A stretch of 64,000 nt of DNA from Hymenobacter sp. CRA2 (GTDB lineage: Bacteria; Bacteroidota; Bacteroidia; Cytophagales; Hymenobacteraceae). This document shows positions 16,559 to 24,897 of this stretch, piece by piece (the stretch's first letter is position 1; the number at the start of each line of letters is the position of its first letter). The notes beneath the pieces were generated by a model. That model saw nothing but the letters and a program-made list of their open reading frames with translations. It was not told the origin of the DNA and ran no database searches. Location of the stretch: positions 124,001-188,000 of the forward strand of contig NZ_MVBC01000001.1 in NCBI RefSeq assembly GCF_002007105.1, in the 5' to 3' direction. Made by a program: the position numbers and the translations under genes.

Positions 16559-17965
16559 ATGAAATTACTTTTCAGCCTCCGCCGCGGCGGCACCTTGCTG
16601 CTCTGCTGGTGGCTCGTGGCCCTGGCCCACGCTGCCCCAGCCCCCACGCTGACGGGCGACTGGCAGGGCGCGCTGCAGGTCATGGGCACCGAAATACCGC
16701 TGGTATTTCACCTGCGCCAGCAGCCCGATAACCAATACACCGGCACCATGGACAGCCCCAAGCAGCAGGCCTTCGGGCTGCCGCTGGCGGCCGTGACGGT
16801 GCGCGTCGACAGCGTGGTGCTCCGGCTCAGCCAGCCCGCCGCGCAGTTTGCGGGCCGGCTCTCCGCCGATGGCAAGCAACTCAGCGGCGCCTGGCAGCAG
16901 GCGGGACGCTCCGTGCCGCTCACGCTCACGCACCAGGCCGCGGGCACGGCCAGCCCGGCCGTGCGGCGGCCCCAGGATCCGCAGCCGCCCTTCCCCTACC
17001 GCGCCGAGGACGTGAGCTTCGCCAACGCCGCGGCGGGCATCAAGCTGGGCGGCACGGTGACGGTGCCGGCCGGTAAAGGCCCCTTCCCCGCCGTGGTGCT
17101 GCTCACCGGCTCCGGCGCCCAGGACCGCGACGAAACCATCTTTGGGCACCGCCCCTTCCGCCTGCTGGCCGATTACCTCACCCGCCGCGGCTTCGTGGTG
17201 CTGCGCTACGACGACCGGGGTGTGGGCCATTCGGGCGGCACGGCGGCCACCTTTACCATCACCGACGGCGTCACCGATGCGCAGGCTGCCATGGCCTACC
17301 TGCGTAGCCGCTCCGATGTAAAAGGCTCGCAGATTGGGCTGCTGGGCCACAGCGAAGGGGCCATGATCGGCCTGACTGCCGCCGCGTCGGCCACGTCGCC
17401 CGCGTTCCTGATTTCGCTGGCCGGCCCGGCCGTGCGCGGGTTGGAAAGCATACTGCGCCAGGCCGAGGACCTGGGCCGTGCCGCCGGCATACCCGCCGAG
17501 CAACTGGCCGCCAACAAAGCGGTGAATCAGCAGGTGTACATGACGGTGCTGTCGACGCCCGACAACGCGCAGGCCCAAACGCACGTGGTGGCCTTGCTGC
17601 AACAGGCCGGCCTGAGCGCCGCGCAGGCCCAGCAACAAGCCGCGCTGATGGTCGGCCCCGGCTACCGGCAGCTGCTGAGCTTCGACCCACAACCCTTGCT
17701 GACTAAAGTGAAGTGCCCGGTGCTGGCGCTCAACGGCAGCAAAGACCTGCAGGTGGCGGCCAGTGTAAACATTCCGGCTTGGGAAAAGGGCGTGCGCGCC
17801 GGCGGCAACCAGGACGTGACGGCGCAGGAATTGCCCGGCCTGAACCACCTGTTTCAAACGGCCAACACGGGCCTGAGCCAGGAGTACGGACAAATCGAGG
17901 AGACTTTTGCCCCTTCTGCCTTGGCCGTCATCGGCGACTGGCTGGCACGACACGTCAAGAAGTAA
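16559..17965 (+). CDS. Secreted alpha/beta hydrolase
   Basis: 468 residues with the same plan as its upstream neighbour: signal peptide (CWWLVALAHAAPAP), an N-terminal lipocalin-like or beta domain (LTGDWQGALQVMGTEIPLVFHL) and a C-terminal serine hydrolase fold. The catalytic machinery is intact: nucleophile elbow GHSEG with S265 (codon at 17351-17353), acid in NGSKDLQVAA and histidine in GLNHLFQT; the conserved YDDRGVGHS strand-loop is present. Substrate is unknown; the family includes periplasmic esterases and peptidase-like hydrolases. I chose the ATG at 16559 because it gives a proper signal peptide; the open frame begins earlier, at 16490. It probably arose by tandem duplication with the upstream gene. 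Confidence 0.88.
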   Translation: MKLLFSLRRGGTLLLCWWLVALAHAAPAPTLTGDWQGALQVMGTEIPLVFHLRQQPDNQYTGTMDSPKQQAFGLPLAAVTVRVDSVVLRLSQPAAQFAGRLSADGKQLSGAWQQAGRSVPLTLTHQAAGTASPAVRRPQDPQPPFPYRAEDVSFANAAAGIKLGGTVTVPAGKGPFPAVVLLTGSGAQDRDETIFGHRPFRLLADYLTRRGFVVLRYDDRGVGHSGGTAATFTITDGVTDAQAAMAYLRSRSDVKGSQIGLLGHSEGAMIGLTAAASATSPAFLISLAGPAVRGLESILRQAEDLGRAAGIPAEQLAANKAVNQQVYMTVLSTPDNAQAQTHVVALLQQAGLSAAQAQQQAALMVGPGYRQLLSFDPQPLLTKVKCPVLALNGSKDLQVAASVNIPAWEKGVRAGGNQDVTAQELPGLNHLFQTANTGLSQEYGQIEETFAPSALAVIGDWLARHVKK

Positions 17966-17985
17966 GACGCCATTGTATCCATAGC

Positions 17986-18044
17986 GGCGAGGCGCCGCAG
18001 GCACCGCTTTCCGGCTCGGAAAGCGGTGCCTGCGGCGCCTCGCC
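17986..18044. terminator. 28-bp perfect inverted repeat between convergent genes
   Basis: The arms 17986-18013 and 18017-18044 are perfectly complementary over 28 bases with only a GCT loop. It sits between the stop of the plus-strand hydrolase (17965) and the stop of the minus-strand STN protein (18060), the right place for a bidirectional terminator. Neither side has a convincing T tract, and the stem is far longer than a standard intrinsic terminator, so a repeated palindromic element is an alternative reading. Confidence 0.7.
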
Positions 18045-18059
18045 TGCTTCACTATCCAA

Positions 18060-19979
18060 TCAGAGACGCACGCCCACGCTGTAGCCAAACCACCCCAGTA
18101 CCCGCGTGCGCGCGTTGCCTTCGTTCAGCCATAGCTTGCGGCCGGCGCTGAGGTTGGAATACACGCCGCCTTCGGCCGTGTCGTAGCGCTGGGTCACAAG
18201 CACGCTCACGGTGGGGCCGGCCACAATGCGCACGTGGCTGCTGGCCTTGAAGGGGGTGATGCCCACGAGCAGGCGCAGCTGGTTGTGCAGGTTCAGCGCG
18301 TCGGTCCAGTGGCGCTGTTCCTCGTTGACGTGCATGGTCACCGCATCGAGGCTGAGGCTGAAGCGCCGCTGGGCCCACATATCGGTGCCCGCGCCGTAGC
18401 CCAGCGCCCAGCGCCGGGGGCCGGAACCGAATCCAGCGTAAGCGCCGGTGAAAAAGGTGTAGAAGGCCGCCGAGCCGCCGAGCTTCAGGCTGGCCGTGAT
18501 GGGCCACGTCTCGGAATAGGTGACTTCGAGCCGGTGGTAGCCGCGGCGCACGAAGTTCAGCGGAGCGATGCTCACGCCCTGCACCGAATCGGCAATGTTC
18601 AGCAGGCCCGCCAACTGCACGCCGTGCGAGGTGTGGGCCACGTTTAGCAGCCCGGCTGCCTGCAGGCCGTGGGTGGTTTTGGCTACGTTAAACAAGCCGG
18701 CCGCCTGCCCACCGCGCACGTCGGTCAGCGCCACATTGAACAAGCCGGCGGCCTGTACCGAGGCCCGGCTGCTGGGCGCCGGGGCCGTTTCGGCACTGAT
18801 GGCAGGCGCCGCATTGGCCTCCAGCACGGGGGCTTCGTTGCCGGGCTTCTTCCGGGGCCCGACGTAGTTGAACAGCCCCGCCGTCTGGGCGCCGGCAATG
18901 GGCCGGGTGGCAATGTTCAGCAAACCTGCCGCCTGCCAGCCCTTGCCGCCGCCACCGAGCACGTTCAGCAGGCCGGCGGCCTGGAACCCATCGAGGTGGC
19001 GCCCCACGTAGTTGCCGAGGCCAGCCAGCTGCGCTCCGTCCACGGTGTCGCGGTCAATATTGAACAAGCCGCCGACTTCCACGCCTTCCACGCCCGCTGC
19101 GTAGCCGCCCAGTATGTTTACCGAGAGGTGGTTGACTGTTTGCCCGCTGCGCAAACCGTTGGAGCCAAGCGGCCCGAGCAGAGAAATCTGGGCGGGCTGG
19201 GTGTACGTGGGCCGCGCCGACTCCTCGGCGTCGGCCGGTGCGGGTGCCGGCTGCGCGGCCCGCGCCGAATCAGCAGCTGGCGTGGGCGCTGCGGTAGCCG
19301 CTACGGTTCCAACTGGCGCAGCATTAGCCGTTTGATTCGCCGGAGCGTCAGGTTTGCTTACTGCCTTCGACCTGGGAGCCTTGGAGCTACCGGCCTTGCC
19401 GCCGCTGGTGGTACTTGCCGTGGCCGAAGGCACCGACGTGGCACCGGTCGGCTTGCTGCTCGTCGAAGTCGGCTTCTTTCTGGTCGGTGCGGGGTTTGGC
19501 AAGCTTGCCGGTTTGGTGGGTTCCGATGCTGGGAGCGGTTTCGGCGTCGGCGGTGTTTCCGCGGGGCGTTCCGCCGCCTTGCTGATGGTGGTTGTGGTAG
19601 ACGCGGCCGGCGCGGCGTCGGCAGGCTTAGCAGCGGCCCGGGGCGCCGCCGGGTGCAGCACCAGCTGGTCGCCCACCAGCTCGTAGCCGATGTTTTTACC
19701 CTCCAGTACCTCACTCAGTACCGTACGCAGCGGCTGGTTCTGAGCACTGAGCGTGACCGGCTGGCGCAGGTTCAGGGCTGTGTTGCTGTAGGAGATGCGC
19801 ACGCCGTACTGGCGCCGTAGCGTCCTCAGCACCGATTCCAGCGGCGCTTGTTGAAACGACACCGTCACGCGGCGGTCGAGCACCGAGCCGGTGCGTACTT
19901 GGGCGGAAGCGGCCGGCGCGCCGGCCAGTGCGCAGAGCACGGCCGCAGCCAGGCATACGCGGTTTCGCATAGCGGGCAA
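18060..19979 (-). CDS. STN-domain protein with LA_2272-type AGLFN surface repeats
   Basis: A 639-residue exported protein. Signal peptide (about 1-26, ending ASAQ); STN (secretin/TonB short N-terminal) domain at about 33-110 (VSFQQAPLESVLRTLRRQYGV, LSEVLEGKNIGYELVGDQLVL); a long Pro/Ala/Ser/Thr/Lys low-complexity linker (about 110-270); then repeats of the form QxAGLFNVA / LQAAGLLNVA (about 290-500) as in LA_2272-type surface repeat proteins, and a C-terminal segment of aromatic beta-strands. STN domains normally belong to TonB receptors or secretins that signal to FecR; here one is attached to a repeat protein directly downstream (24 bases) of a fecR gene, which suggests a FecR-regulated or FecR-sensing surface protein. 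An alternative ATG at 19970 is possible. Confidence 0.8.
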   Translation of the reverse strand: MPAMRNRVCLAAAVLCALAGAPAASAQVRTGSVLDRRVTVSFQQAPLESVLRTLRRQYGVRISYSNTALNLRQPVTLSAQNQPLRTVLSEVLEGKNIGYELVGDQLVLHPAAPRAAAKPADAAPAASTTTTISKAAERPAETPPTPKPLPASEPTKPASLPNPAPTRKKPTSTSSKPTGATSVPSATASTTSGGKAGSSKAPRSKAVSKPDAPANQTANAAPVGTVAATAAPTPAADSARAAQPAPAPADAEESARPTYTQPAQISLLGPLGSNGLRSGQTVNHLSVNILGGYAAGVEGVEVGGLFNIDRDTVDGAQLAGLGNYVGRHLDGFQAAGLLNVLGGGGKGWQAAGLLNIATRPIAGAQTAGLFNYVGPRKKPGNEAPVLEANAAPAISAETAPAPSSRASVQAAGLFNVALTDVRGGQAAGLFNVAKTTHGLQAAGLLNVAHTSHGVQLAGLLNIADSVQGVSIAPLNFVRRGYHRLEVTYSETWPITASLKLGGSAAFYTFFTGAYAGFGSGPRRWALGYGAGTDMWAQRRFSLSLDAVTMHVNEEQRHWTDALNLHNQLRLLVGITPFKASSHVRIVAGPTVSVLVTQRYDTAEGGVYSNLSAGRKLWLNEGNARTRVLGWFGYSVGVRL

Positions 19980-20003
19980 GGGGCAAAAAGCGGGAGAAGA
20001 ATG

Positions 20004-21083
20004 CTACAGGCTGGGGCAGCCTGGTCCGTCAAGGGTATAGCCGCCCTGGGCCGACTGCGTCACCGACAGGTTGGCCGACAGGCTCACGACGCGCAGCACC
20101 TGCGGCAGTTCGGCCTGGTGGAAGGTGCCGGTGAAGCGGCAGTTGGCCAGCTCGGGTCGGCTCAGGGCTACCGAGGTGCCGTAGTAGCGCGTCAGGGTCT
20201 GCGTTACCTGGCTCAGCGACTGGTTGTCAAACACCAGTTCGTCCTGCTGCCAGGCGCGGAAGTTCGGGTCGGTAATCTTGCGCTGCACCGCCACGGCCGG
20301 CGCCGAGCGGCGAATCACTCCCCGCAGGCCCGGGGTCAGCAGCACGGAATCCTGCACGGCCACTTTGTGGCGGTCGGGGCTGAAGGCCACGCGTCCAGTT
20401 ACCACGGCCACTTCCACCGAGTCTTCGGCGGCGTAGGCGCGCACGTTGAAGGACGTGCCGAGCACCTGGGTGCGGGTATCGTTGGCCAGCACCGTGAAGG
20501 GCCGGCCGTGGTCTTTTTTCACCTCGAAGAAAGCCTCCCCTTTCAGCTGCACCACGCGCCGGGCGTCGTTGAAGTCGGCGGCGTAGCTGAGCGTGGAGTT
20601 ACGGTTGAGCCACACACGGCTGCCGTCGGGCAAGCTGGTGAGCTGGCGCTGGTTACCGGCGGCCACCGTCACCGGCGCCGCTTGACGGGCACCGAGGAAG
20701 TTTCGCGCTACGGCCCAGAAGCCGACGAGCAGCAGCACAGCCGCCGCCACGCGCATCCACGATTGGGCATGGCTCCACAGCGGCACCACACGGGCTTCGC
20801 TTCCGGCCACCACGGGCTTAGGTGCATCAGCTGGAGTTGTTTTCAGGCCCGCCGCCGCGCTGAAGCGCTGCCAGGCGCGGTCCGCGTCGGCTTCGGTGAA
20901 CACCTCGGCTACGTGGCCGCCCCGCTCCCAGGCCCGGGTGGCATCGGTGAGCAGGCGCAGGCGCTGGGGTACGGCCGTCAGCCAGCGGTGCAGCTCTTCC
21001 TGTTCCGACGCAGAAGCCTCGCCCGCCAAGTGCTTGGCCAGCAAATCCCAGGGGGCTTCCGGTTCGGGGTACAGGTGAGGCAT
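20004..21083 (-). CDS. FecR-family anti-sigma/regulator protein
   Basis: A 359-residue single-pass inner-membrane protein: N-terminal cytoplasmic part (about 1-120) with the LAGEASASEQEELHRWL anti-sigma-like helix, one membrane helix (AAAVLLLVGFWAVARNFL, about 125-142), the periplasmic FecR domain (GNQRQLTSLPDGSRVWLNRNSTLSY, VQLKGEAFFEV, TQVLGTSFNVRAY, VVTGRVAF) and a DUF4974-like C-terminal domain (LVFDNQSLSQVTQTLTRYYG). FecR proteins transmit a signal from an outer-membrane receptor to an ECF sigma factor. No sigma factor gene lies beside it within the window, which is unusual. It is the first of two genes with the STN protein and follows DUF4249 after 81 bases. Confidence 0.93.
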   Translation of the reverse strand: MPHLYPEPEAPWDLLAKHLAGEASASEQEELHRWLTAVPQRLRLLTDATRAWERGGHVAEVFTEADADRAWQRFSAAAGLKTTPADAPKPVVAGSEARVVPLWSHAQSWMRVAAAVLLLVGFWAVARNFLGARQAAPVTVAAGNQRQLTSLPDGSRVWLNRNSTLSYAADFNDARRVVQLKGEAFFEVKKDHGRPFTVLANDTRTQVLGTSFNVRAYAAEDSVEVAVVTGRVAFSPDRHKVAVQDSVLLTPGLRGVIRRSAPAVAVQRKITDPNFRAWQQDELVFDNQSLSQVTQTLTRYYGTSVALSRPELANCRFTGTFHQAELPQVLRVVSLSANLSVTQSAQGGYTLDGPGCPSL

Positions 21084-21164
21084 GGGGGAGAATCGGGTTT
21101 TAAGTTAAGCCGAAATCGTCATTTCGCGCTTAAGCTTTCGGGCAGGCGGCGCTGCTCATACTTC

Positions 21165-21995
21165 CTACGGCTGAATGGTCAGGTGGGCCGAGCGCATGGC
21201 CGTGCCGGCAAAGTAGCCCACGGCTTTCGGCCCCTTGGCGTTGACGTTGACGATGTTGCTGCGCACGTTGGCCGGAGGCGCGGAGAACAAGCCTACGTTG
21301 TTGATCTGGGTGTACATCTCGTTGAGGAAGTAGTAGTAATCCCGCGGCAAGGACAGCAGCTGCACCCGCACGCTGTCGCCCACCTGCAGCGGGTCGCCGT
21401 TCAGCTCGATGCTGCCGATGTAGTTGCCGTCCACCAAGGCGTCGTCGCGCACGATGAGGTCGTCGGGGTCGTTTTGCAGCTGCCCGTTGATGAAGACCTT
21501 GAAGCGGTAGTAGTCGCCCACGCCGGGCAGTTCGGGGCCGTTGTAGAGGGCGTAGTAACCATCGTCCCAGCCCGGCTCGTTGGTTTTCACCTGCTGGGCC
21601 AGGCCGTCGATGCGGGGCACGCGCTTGATTTCGGTGGCCGCGCGGTATTCCTCACCCTCGGTCTTGATGGTGAGCGTGTACTGGTTACCAATTTTGCCCT
21701 GGATACGGCTGGTCTGGTACACGCCGGGGGCGGTTTCGCGCAGGGTTTCGGTAGTGCCTTCGTTGTCGGTTAGCGTCAACTCGGCGCCGCGCACGGCGGG
21801 CAGTTCCTGCTCGGTGAAGTAGGCGCCGGTCTTGGTCAGGCGGATGGTGTAGGGCCCGGGCTGGTCGGTGATGTTGCCCTCCACGGCCAGCTGCGGCTCG
21901 GGCTCGGGCAGATCCACGGGCACCACGTCGGTGCAGCTGCTGAGCAGGCCGAGGCCGGCCGCCAGCAAGGTCAGGAATAAGGGGAAGCAGTTCAT
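21165..21995 (-). CDS. DUF4249 lipoprotein
   Basis: A 276-residue predicted lipoprotein: the signal peptide ends in the lipobox LLSSC (Cys about 21), followed by PVDLPEPEPQLAVEGNITDQPGPYTIRLTKTGAYF, the normal opening of the DUF4249 family. Members are encoded next to TonB receptors in Bacteroidota and are thought to sit at the outer membrane; function unknown. The start overlaps the stop of the upstream 89-residue gene by four bases (ATGA), implying translational coupling within a receptor operon. Confidence 0.9.
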   Translation of the reverse strand: MNCFPLFLTLLAAGLGLLSSCTDVVPVDLPEPEPQLAVEGNITDQPGPYTIRLTKTGAYFTEQELPAVRGAELTLTDNEGTTETLRETAPGVYQTSRIQGKIGNQYTLTIKTEGEEYRAATEIKRVPRIDGLAQQVKTNEPGWDDGYYALYNGPELPGVGDYYRFKVFINGQLQNDPDDLIVRDDALVDGNYIGSIELNGDPLQVGDSVRVQLLSLPRDYYYFLNEMYTQINNVGLFSAPPANVRSNIVNVNAKGPKAVGYFAGTAMRSAHLTIQP

Positions 21996-22261
21996 AGCTC
22001 AGAAGGGCACGGCGGTTCGGGGGAGTATTCGATTTCGATGGTTAGCACGCGGCGGCCGGGGGTAACACTATCCGCGAAGGCGAAGCGCAGGTGCTCGGGC
22101 TGTACCTGGCAGCCAGCCTCGTAGAAGAGCGAGAGGCCCACCGTGGTGGCGGCCACGTACAGCCGCGTCCCCACCGTAGGGTAGTAGGTTTCCGGCTCGC
22201 AGGCGGGCAGCCCCAGGGCTCCGGGCTCGGCGGCGGGGCGAGTGGTGGCGAAGCAGACCAT
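21992..22261 (-). CDS. 89-residue protein overlapping both neighbouring genes
   Basis: An ATG at 22261 overlaps the receptor stop by one base (TGATG arrangement) and the frame ends in an ATGA overlap with the DUF4249 start. The product has three or four cysteines (CF, ACEPE, GCQVQ, PPCP), a moderately hydrophobic middle (LYVAATTVGLSLFYEAG) and no clear signal peptide, so it may be short and cytoplasmic or need a different start. I do not recognise a family. The paired overlaps are the best evidence that it is real and translated with the receptor and lipoprotein. The open frame extends back to 22414 inside the receptor, but that part is shadow-like. Confidence 0.6.
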   Translation of the reverse strand: MVCFATTRPAAEPGALGLPACEPETYYPTVGTRLYVAATTVGLSLFYEAGCQVQPEHLRFAFADSVTPGRRVLTIEIEYSPEPPCPSEL

Positions 22262-24630
22262 CAGAAGTTGAAGTTGTAGGACACCGACGGGATGACCGAG
22301 CCAAACACCGACAGGCGCACGGCCTCGGTTTTGCGCGGGTCGTCCTCGTTTTGGCGGAAGTAAATGCCGTAGGCGTTGCGGCGGCTGTACACGTTGTACA
22401 CCGAGAAGACCCACTCGCTGCGCCAGCGCCGGTCGGGCCGCACGCGGTTCTTGAGCGTGGCGCCGAAGTCGAGGCGGTGGTAGGCTGGCACGCGGTAGTT
22501 GTTGCGCCGGTCGCCGCTCACCACGGGCACCACCAAGCCTTCGTACACGAAGCGGGCGTTGGGGAAGGTGGTGGCCACGCCGGTGCCGTAGGCGAAGTTG
22601 CCCGACAAAGTCAGCCGCGGGCTCAGTGCATACATGGCCACCACGTTGAGGTTGTGCGTCTTGTCGTACTTATTCGGGTACCAGGCATCGGCATTGATGC
22701 CGTTGATCTGCCGCTCCGAGCGCGACAGGGTGTAGCTTACCCAGCCGGTCAGCGCGCCCTGATTCTTCTTCACGAAGAACTCGGCGCCGTAGGCCCGGCC
22801 CCGGCCGTAGAGCAACTCGCCTTCCAGGTCTTTGTTGAGCAGGGTGTTGGCCCCGTTCACGTAGTCGATCTGGTTGTCCATGCGCTTGCCGAATACCTCC
22901 ACCGAGGCTTCGTAGGCGTTGTCCTGGAAGTTGCGGAAGTAGCCCACGGCCACCTGGTCGCCGCGCTCGGGGCGGATGTTGTTGGTGCTCGGGCTCCACA
23001 CGTCCAGCGGTGAGGCAGCCGTGGTGTTCGAAATCAGGTGGATGTACTGCGCCGTGCGGTTGTAGCTGGCTTTCAGGGAGCTGGTTTCCGTCAGGGTGAA
23101 GCGCAGCGAGGCCCGCGGCTCCAGGTTGGCGTAGCGCTTCACCACCGCGCCGTCCTTGGCAATGCGCGTGTTCGTCGGGTCCTTGCGCTGGCCTTCGGCG
23201 CCTACGTAATCCGAAATGGCCGTGCCACGACCCAGGAAGTCGAAGGCCGATACGCGCAAGCCGTACTGCACCTGCAGGCGGGGCGAGAGGGTCTGCTCGT
23301 TATCGATATAGGCGGCGTACTCGCCGGCCTGCTGGTTGTCCACCTTCAGGGCCACGAAGATGGATTCGGCGTTCAGCGGCTTCACCGTGGCCGGCTCAAA
23401 CTGGTAGCGCGTGCTGCTCACGCCGGCGCTGAGCGTGTTCTGGGCGTTGAGCTGGTAGCTGAAGTCGGCCTTGCCGGTGTAGTTGCGGATGTTGGAGGTC
23501 CACTCGAAGGCCTGCGTGCCCTTGGGTACGCCCAGGCCGTAGTCGTATTGGCCCACCACGGCCGTGGCCGAGCCTACCAGCCGGGGGGTAAACTGGTGCG
23601 TCCAGCGGGCCGAAGCACCCATGTTGCCCCAGTCGTTCTGGAACACGTCGGCGAAGTTGAACACGTCGCGGCCGCGGTAGCCGGTCAGCGTCAGCTGGTC
23701 GCGGGCGCTGAAGCGGTGGTTTACCTTCAGGTTCAGGTCGTAGAAGTAAGCCTGGTTTTTCCGCTGCTCGGGAATGAGCTTCAGGAACAGGTCGCCGTAG
23801 GAGCGCCGCGCCGACAAGGCCACCGACGTGCGGTCCTTGATCAGCGGGGCTTCCACCGACAGCCGACTGGAAATCAGGCCGATGCCGCCGTTGACCGTCA
23901 GCCGCTCGGCCTGCCGCCCGTCGCGCATCTTCACGTCGAGCAAAGAGGCGAGGCGGCCGCCGTAGCGGGCCGGAATGCCGCCCTTGTACAGCGTCATGTC
24001 CTGTACCGCATCGGGGTTGAAGGCCGAGAAGAAGCCGAACAGGTGCGAGACGTTATAGACCGGAATTTCATCCATCAGGATCAGGTTCTGGTCCACGGCC
24101 CCGCCGCGCACGTTGAAGCCCGAAGCGCCCTCCCCCACCGTCGTGACGCCGGGCAACAGCTGAATGCTGCGCACCACGTCCACCTCGCCCAGCAGCGCGG
24201 GCATCAGCTTCACGGTCTTCATGTCGAGGCGGTTGACGCCCATTTCGGCCTTTTTCACGTTGTCTTCGGCCCGCACCCCGGCAATGACGACTTCCTGGGT
24301 TTGCTGCGTCTGCGCGCCGAGCTTGACCGAGCGCGTCGCGTCGCCGCTGAGCGTGAGCGTGACCTGCTGCGGCTCGTAGCCGATAATCTGGTAGGTGATG
24401 GTGTGGGTGCCCTTGGGCAAAGGCAGGCTGTAAGCGCCGGTTTCGTCGGTGTTGGTACCCAGGCCCAGCGCCTTGACGAAGACGCTGGCTCCGACGAGCG
24501 GTTCGTTGGTAACCGCGTCGCGCAGGGTGCCGCTCAGCGTCACCTGCCCGGCCGGCACGGTTTGACTCCAGGAGGGCGTGGCCGTGAGCAAGAGCCCGGC
24601 GGCCAGCCCCCATTGGATGGTGTTTTTCAT
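22261..24630 (-). CDS. TonB-dependent outer-membrane receptor with carboxypeptidase-regulatory domain
   Basis: A 789-residue receptor: signal peptide ending WSQ, CarboxypepD-regulatory-like domain (about 28-115; LSGTLRDAVTNEPLVGASVFV, LPLPKGTHTITYQIIGYEPQQVTL), plug domain (about 130-250; MPALLGEVDVVRSIQLLPGVTTVGEGASGFNVRGG, GGIPARYGGRLASLLDVKMRDG) and a 22-strand-type barrel ending SVIPSVSYNFNF with the canonical C-terminal Phe. It should import or bind a substrate across the outer membrane using TonB energy; substrate unknown. It heads an overlapping three-gene unit with the 89-residue protein and DUF4249 lipoprotein. A strong stem-loop lies just before its start codon. Confidence 0.93.
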   Translation of the reverse strand: MKNTIQWGLAAGLLLTATPSWSQTVPAGQVTLSGTLRDAVTNEPLVGASVFVKALGLGTNTDETGAYSLPLPKGTHTITYQIIGYEPQQVTLTLSGDATRSVKLGAQTQQTQEVVIAGVRAEDNVKKAEMGVNRLDMKTVKLMPALLGEVDVVRSIQLLPGVTTVGEGASGFNVRGGAVDQNLILMDEIPVYNVSHLFGFFSAFNPDAVQDMTLYKGGIPARYGGRLASLLDVKMRDGRQAERLTVNGGIGLISSRLSVEAPLIKDRTSVALSARRSYGDLFLKLIPEQRKNQAYFYDLNLKVNHRFSARDQLTLTGYRGRDVFNFADVFQNDWGNMGASARWTHQFTPRLVGSATAVVGQYDYGLGVPKGTQAFEWTSNIRNYTGKADFSYQLNAQNTLSAGVSSTRYQFEPATVKPLNAESIFVALKVDNQQAGEYAAYIDNEQTLSPRLQVQYGLRVSAFDFLGRGTAISDYVGAEGQRKDPTNTRIAKDGAVVKRYANLEPRASLRFTLTETSSLKASYNRTAQYIHLISNTTAASPLDVWSPSTNNIRPERGDQVAVGYFRNFQDNAYEASVEVFGKRMDNQIDYVNGANTLLNKDLEGELLYGRGRAYGAEFFVKKNQGALTGWVSYTLSRSERQINGINADAWYPNKYDKTHNLNVVAMYALSPRLTLSGNFAYGTGVATTFPNARFVYEGLVVPVVSGDRRNNYRVPAYHRLDFGATLKNRVRPDRRWRSEWVFSVYNVYSRRNAYGIYFRQNEDDPRKTEAVRLSVFGSVIPSVSYNFNF

Positions 24631-24644
24631 GTTTGTTTTCAGAG

Positions 24645-24688
24645 CTGCCCTGCGCCCGGCCTCTGTTCGTCGGCCGGGCGCAGGGCAG
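24645..24688 (-). promoter_or_regulatory. Strong stem-loop in the 5' leader of the TonB receptor
   Basis: A perfect 17-bp GC-rich stem (arms 24645-24661 and 24672-24688, 10-base loop) ends 14 bases before the receptor ATG on the minus strand. No T tract follows, so it is not a standard terminator; it could hinder ribosome access or stabilise the mRNA. Confidence 0.55.
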
Positions 24689-24711
24689 TGGTTGGAATAA
24701 GGAGAGGCGGT

Positions 24712-24897
24712 GACGTTTAGGAGTTGTCGAGTTAGAGAGTTTGTGAGTTGAGCAGGCCATTAGCGTGCGGTAGGGAGTGGCGGCAACGGACCGTTTCGTT
24801 GTATCCGACGCCGTTACCGAACCTTTGCCTTATGGGTCAAGGCAAGTCGGCTCACCGAACTCTTAAACTCCTAAACTCAATAACTCTTAAACTCCAA
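24712..24897. repeat. GAGTT/AACTC short-repeat intergenic segment
   Basis: Between the receptor and head-GIN genes the plus strand shows several spaced GAGTT/AGTTT units (24717-24753) and, 100 bases on, several AACTC units (24861-24895, with two copies of CTTAAACTCC). The two clusters are in opposite orientation and could pair imperfectly. No gene or clear promoter is seen. Confidence 0.4.

Noticed and set aside
18060-19979. Treating the repeats in the STN protein as a DNA tandem-repeat or CRISPR-like array
   Set aside because: The repeats are protein-level AGLFN/AGLLN units within one frame; the DNA is diverged between copies and there are no uniform spacers.
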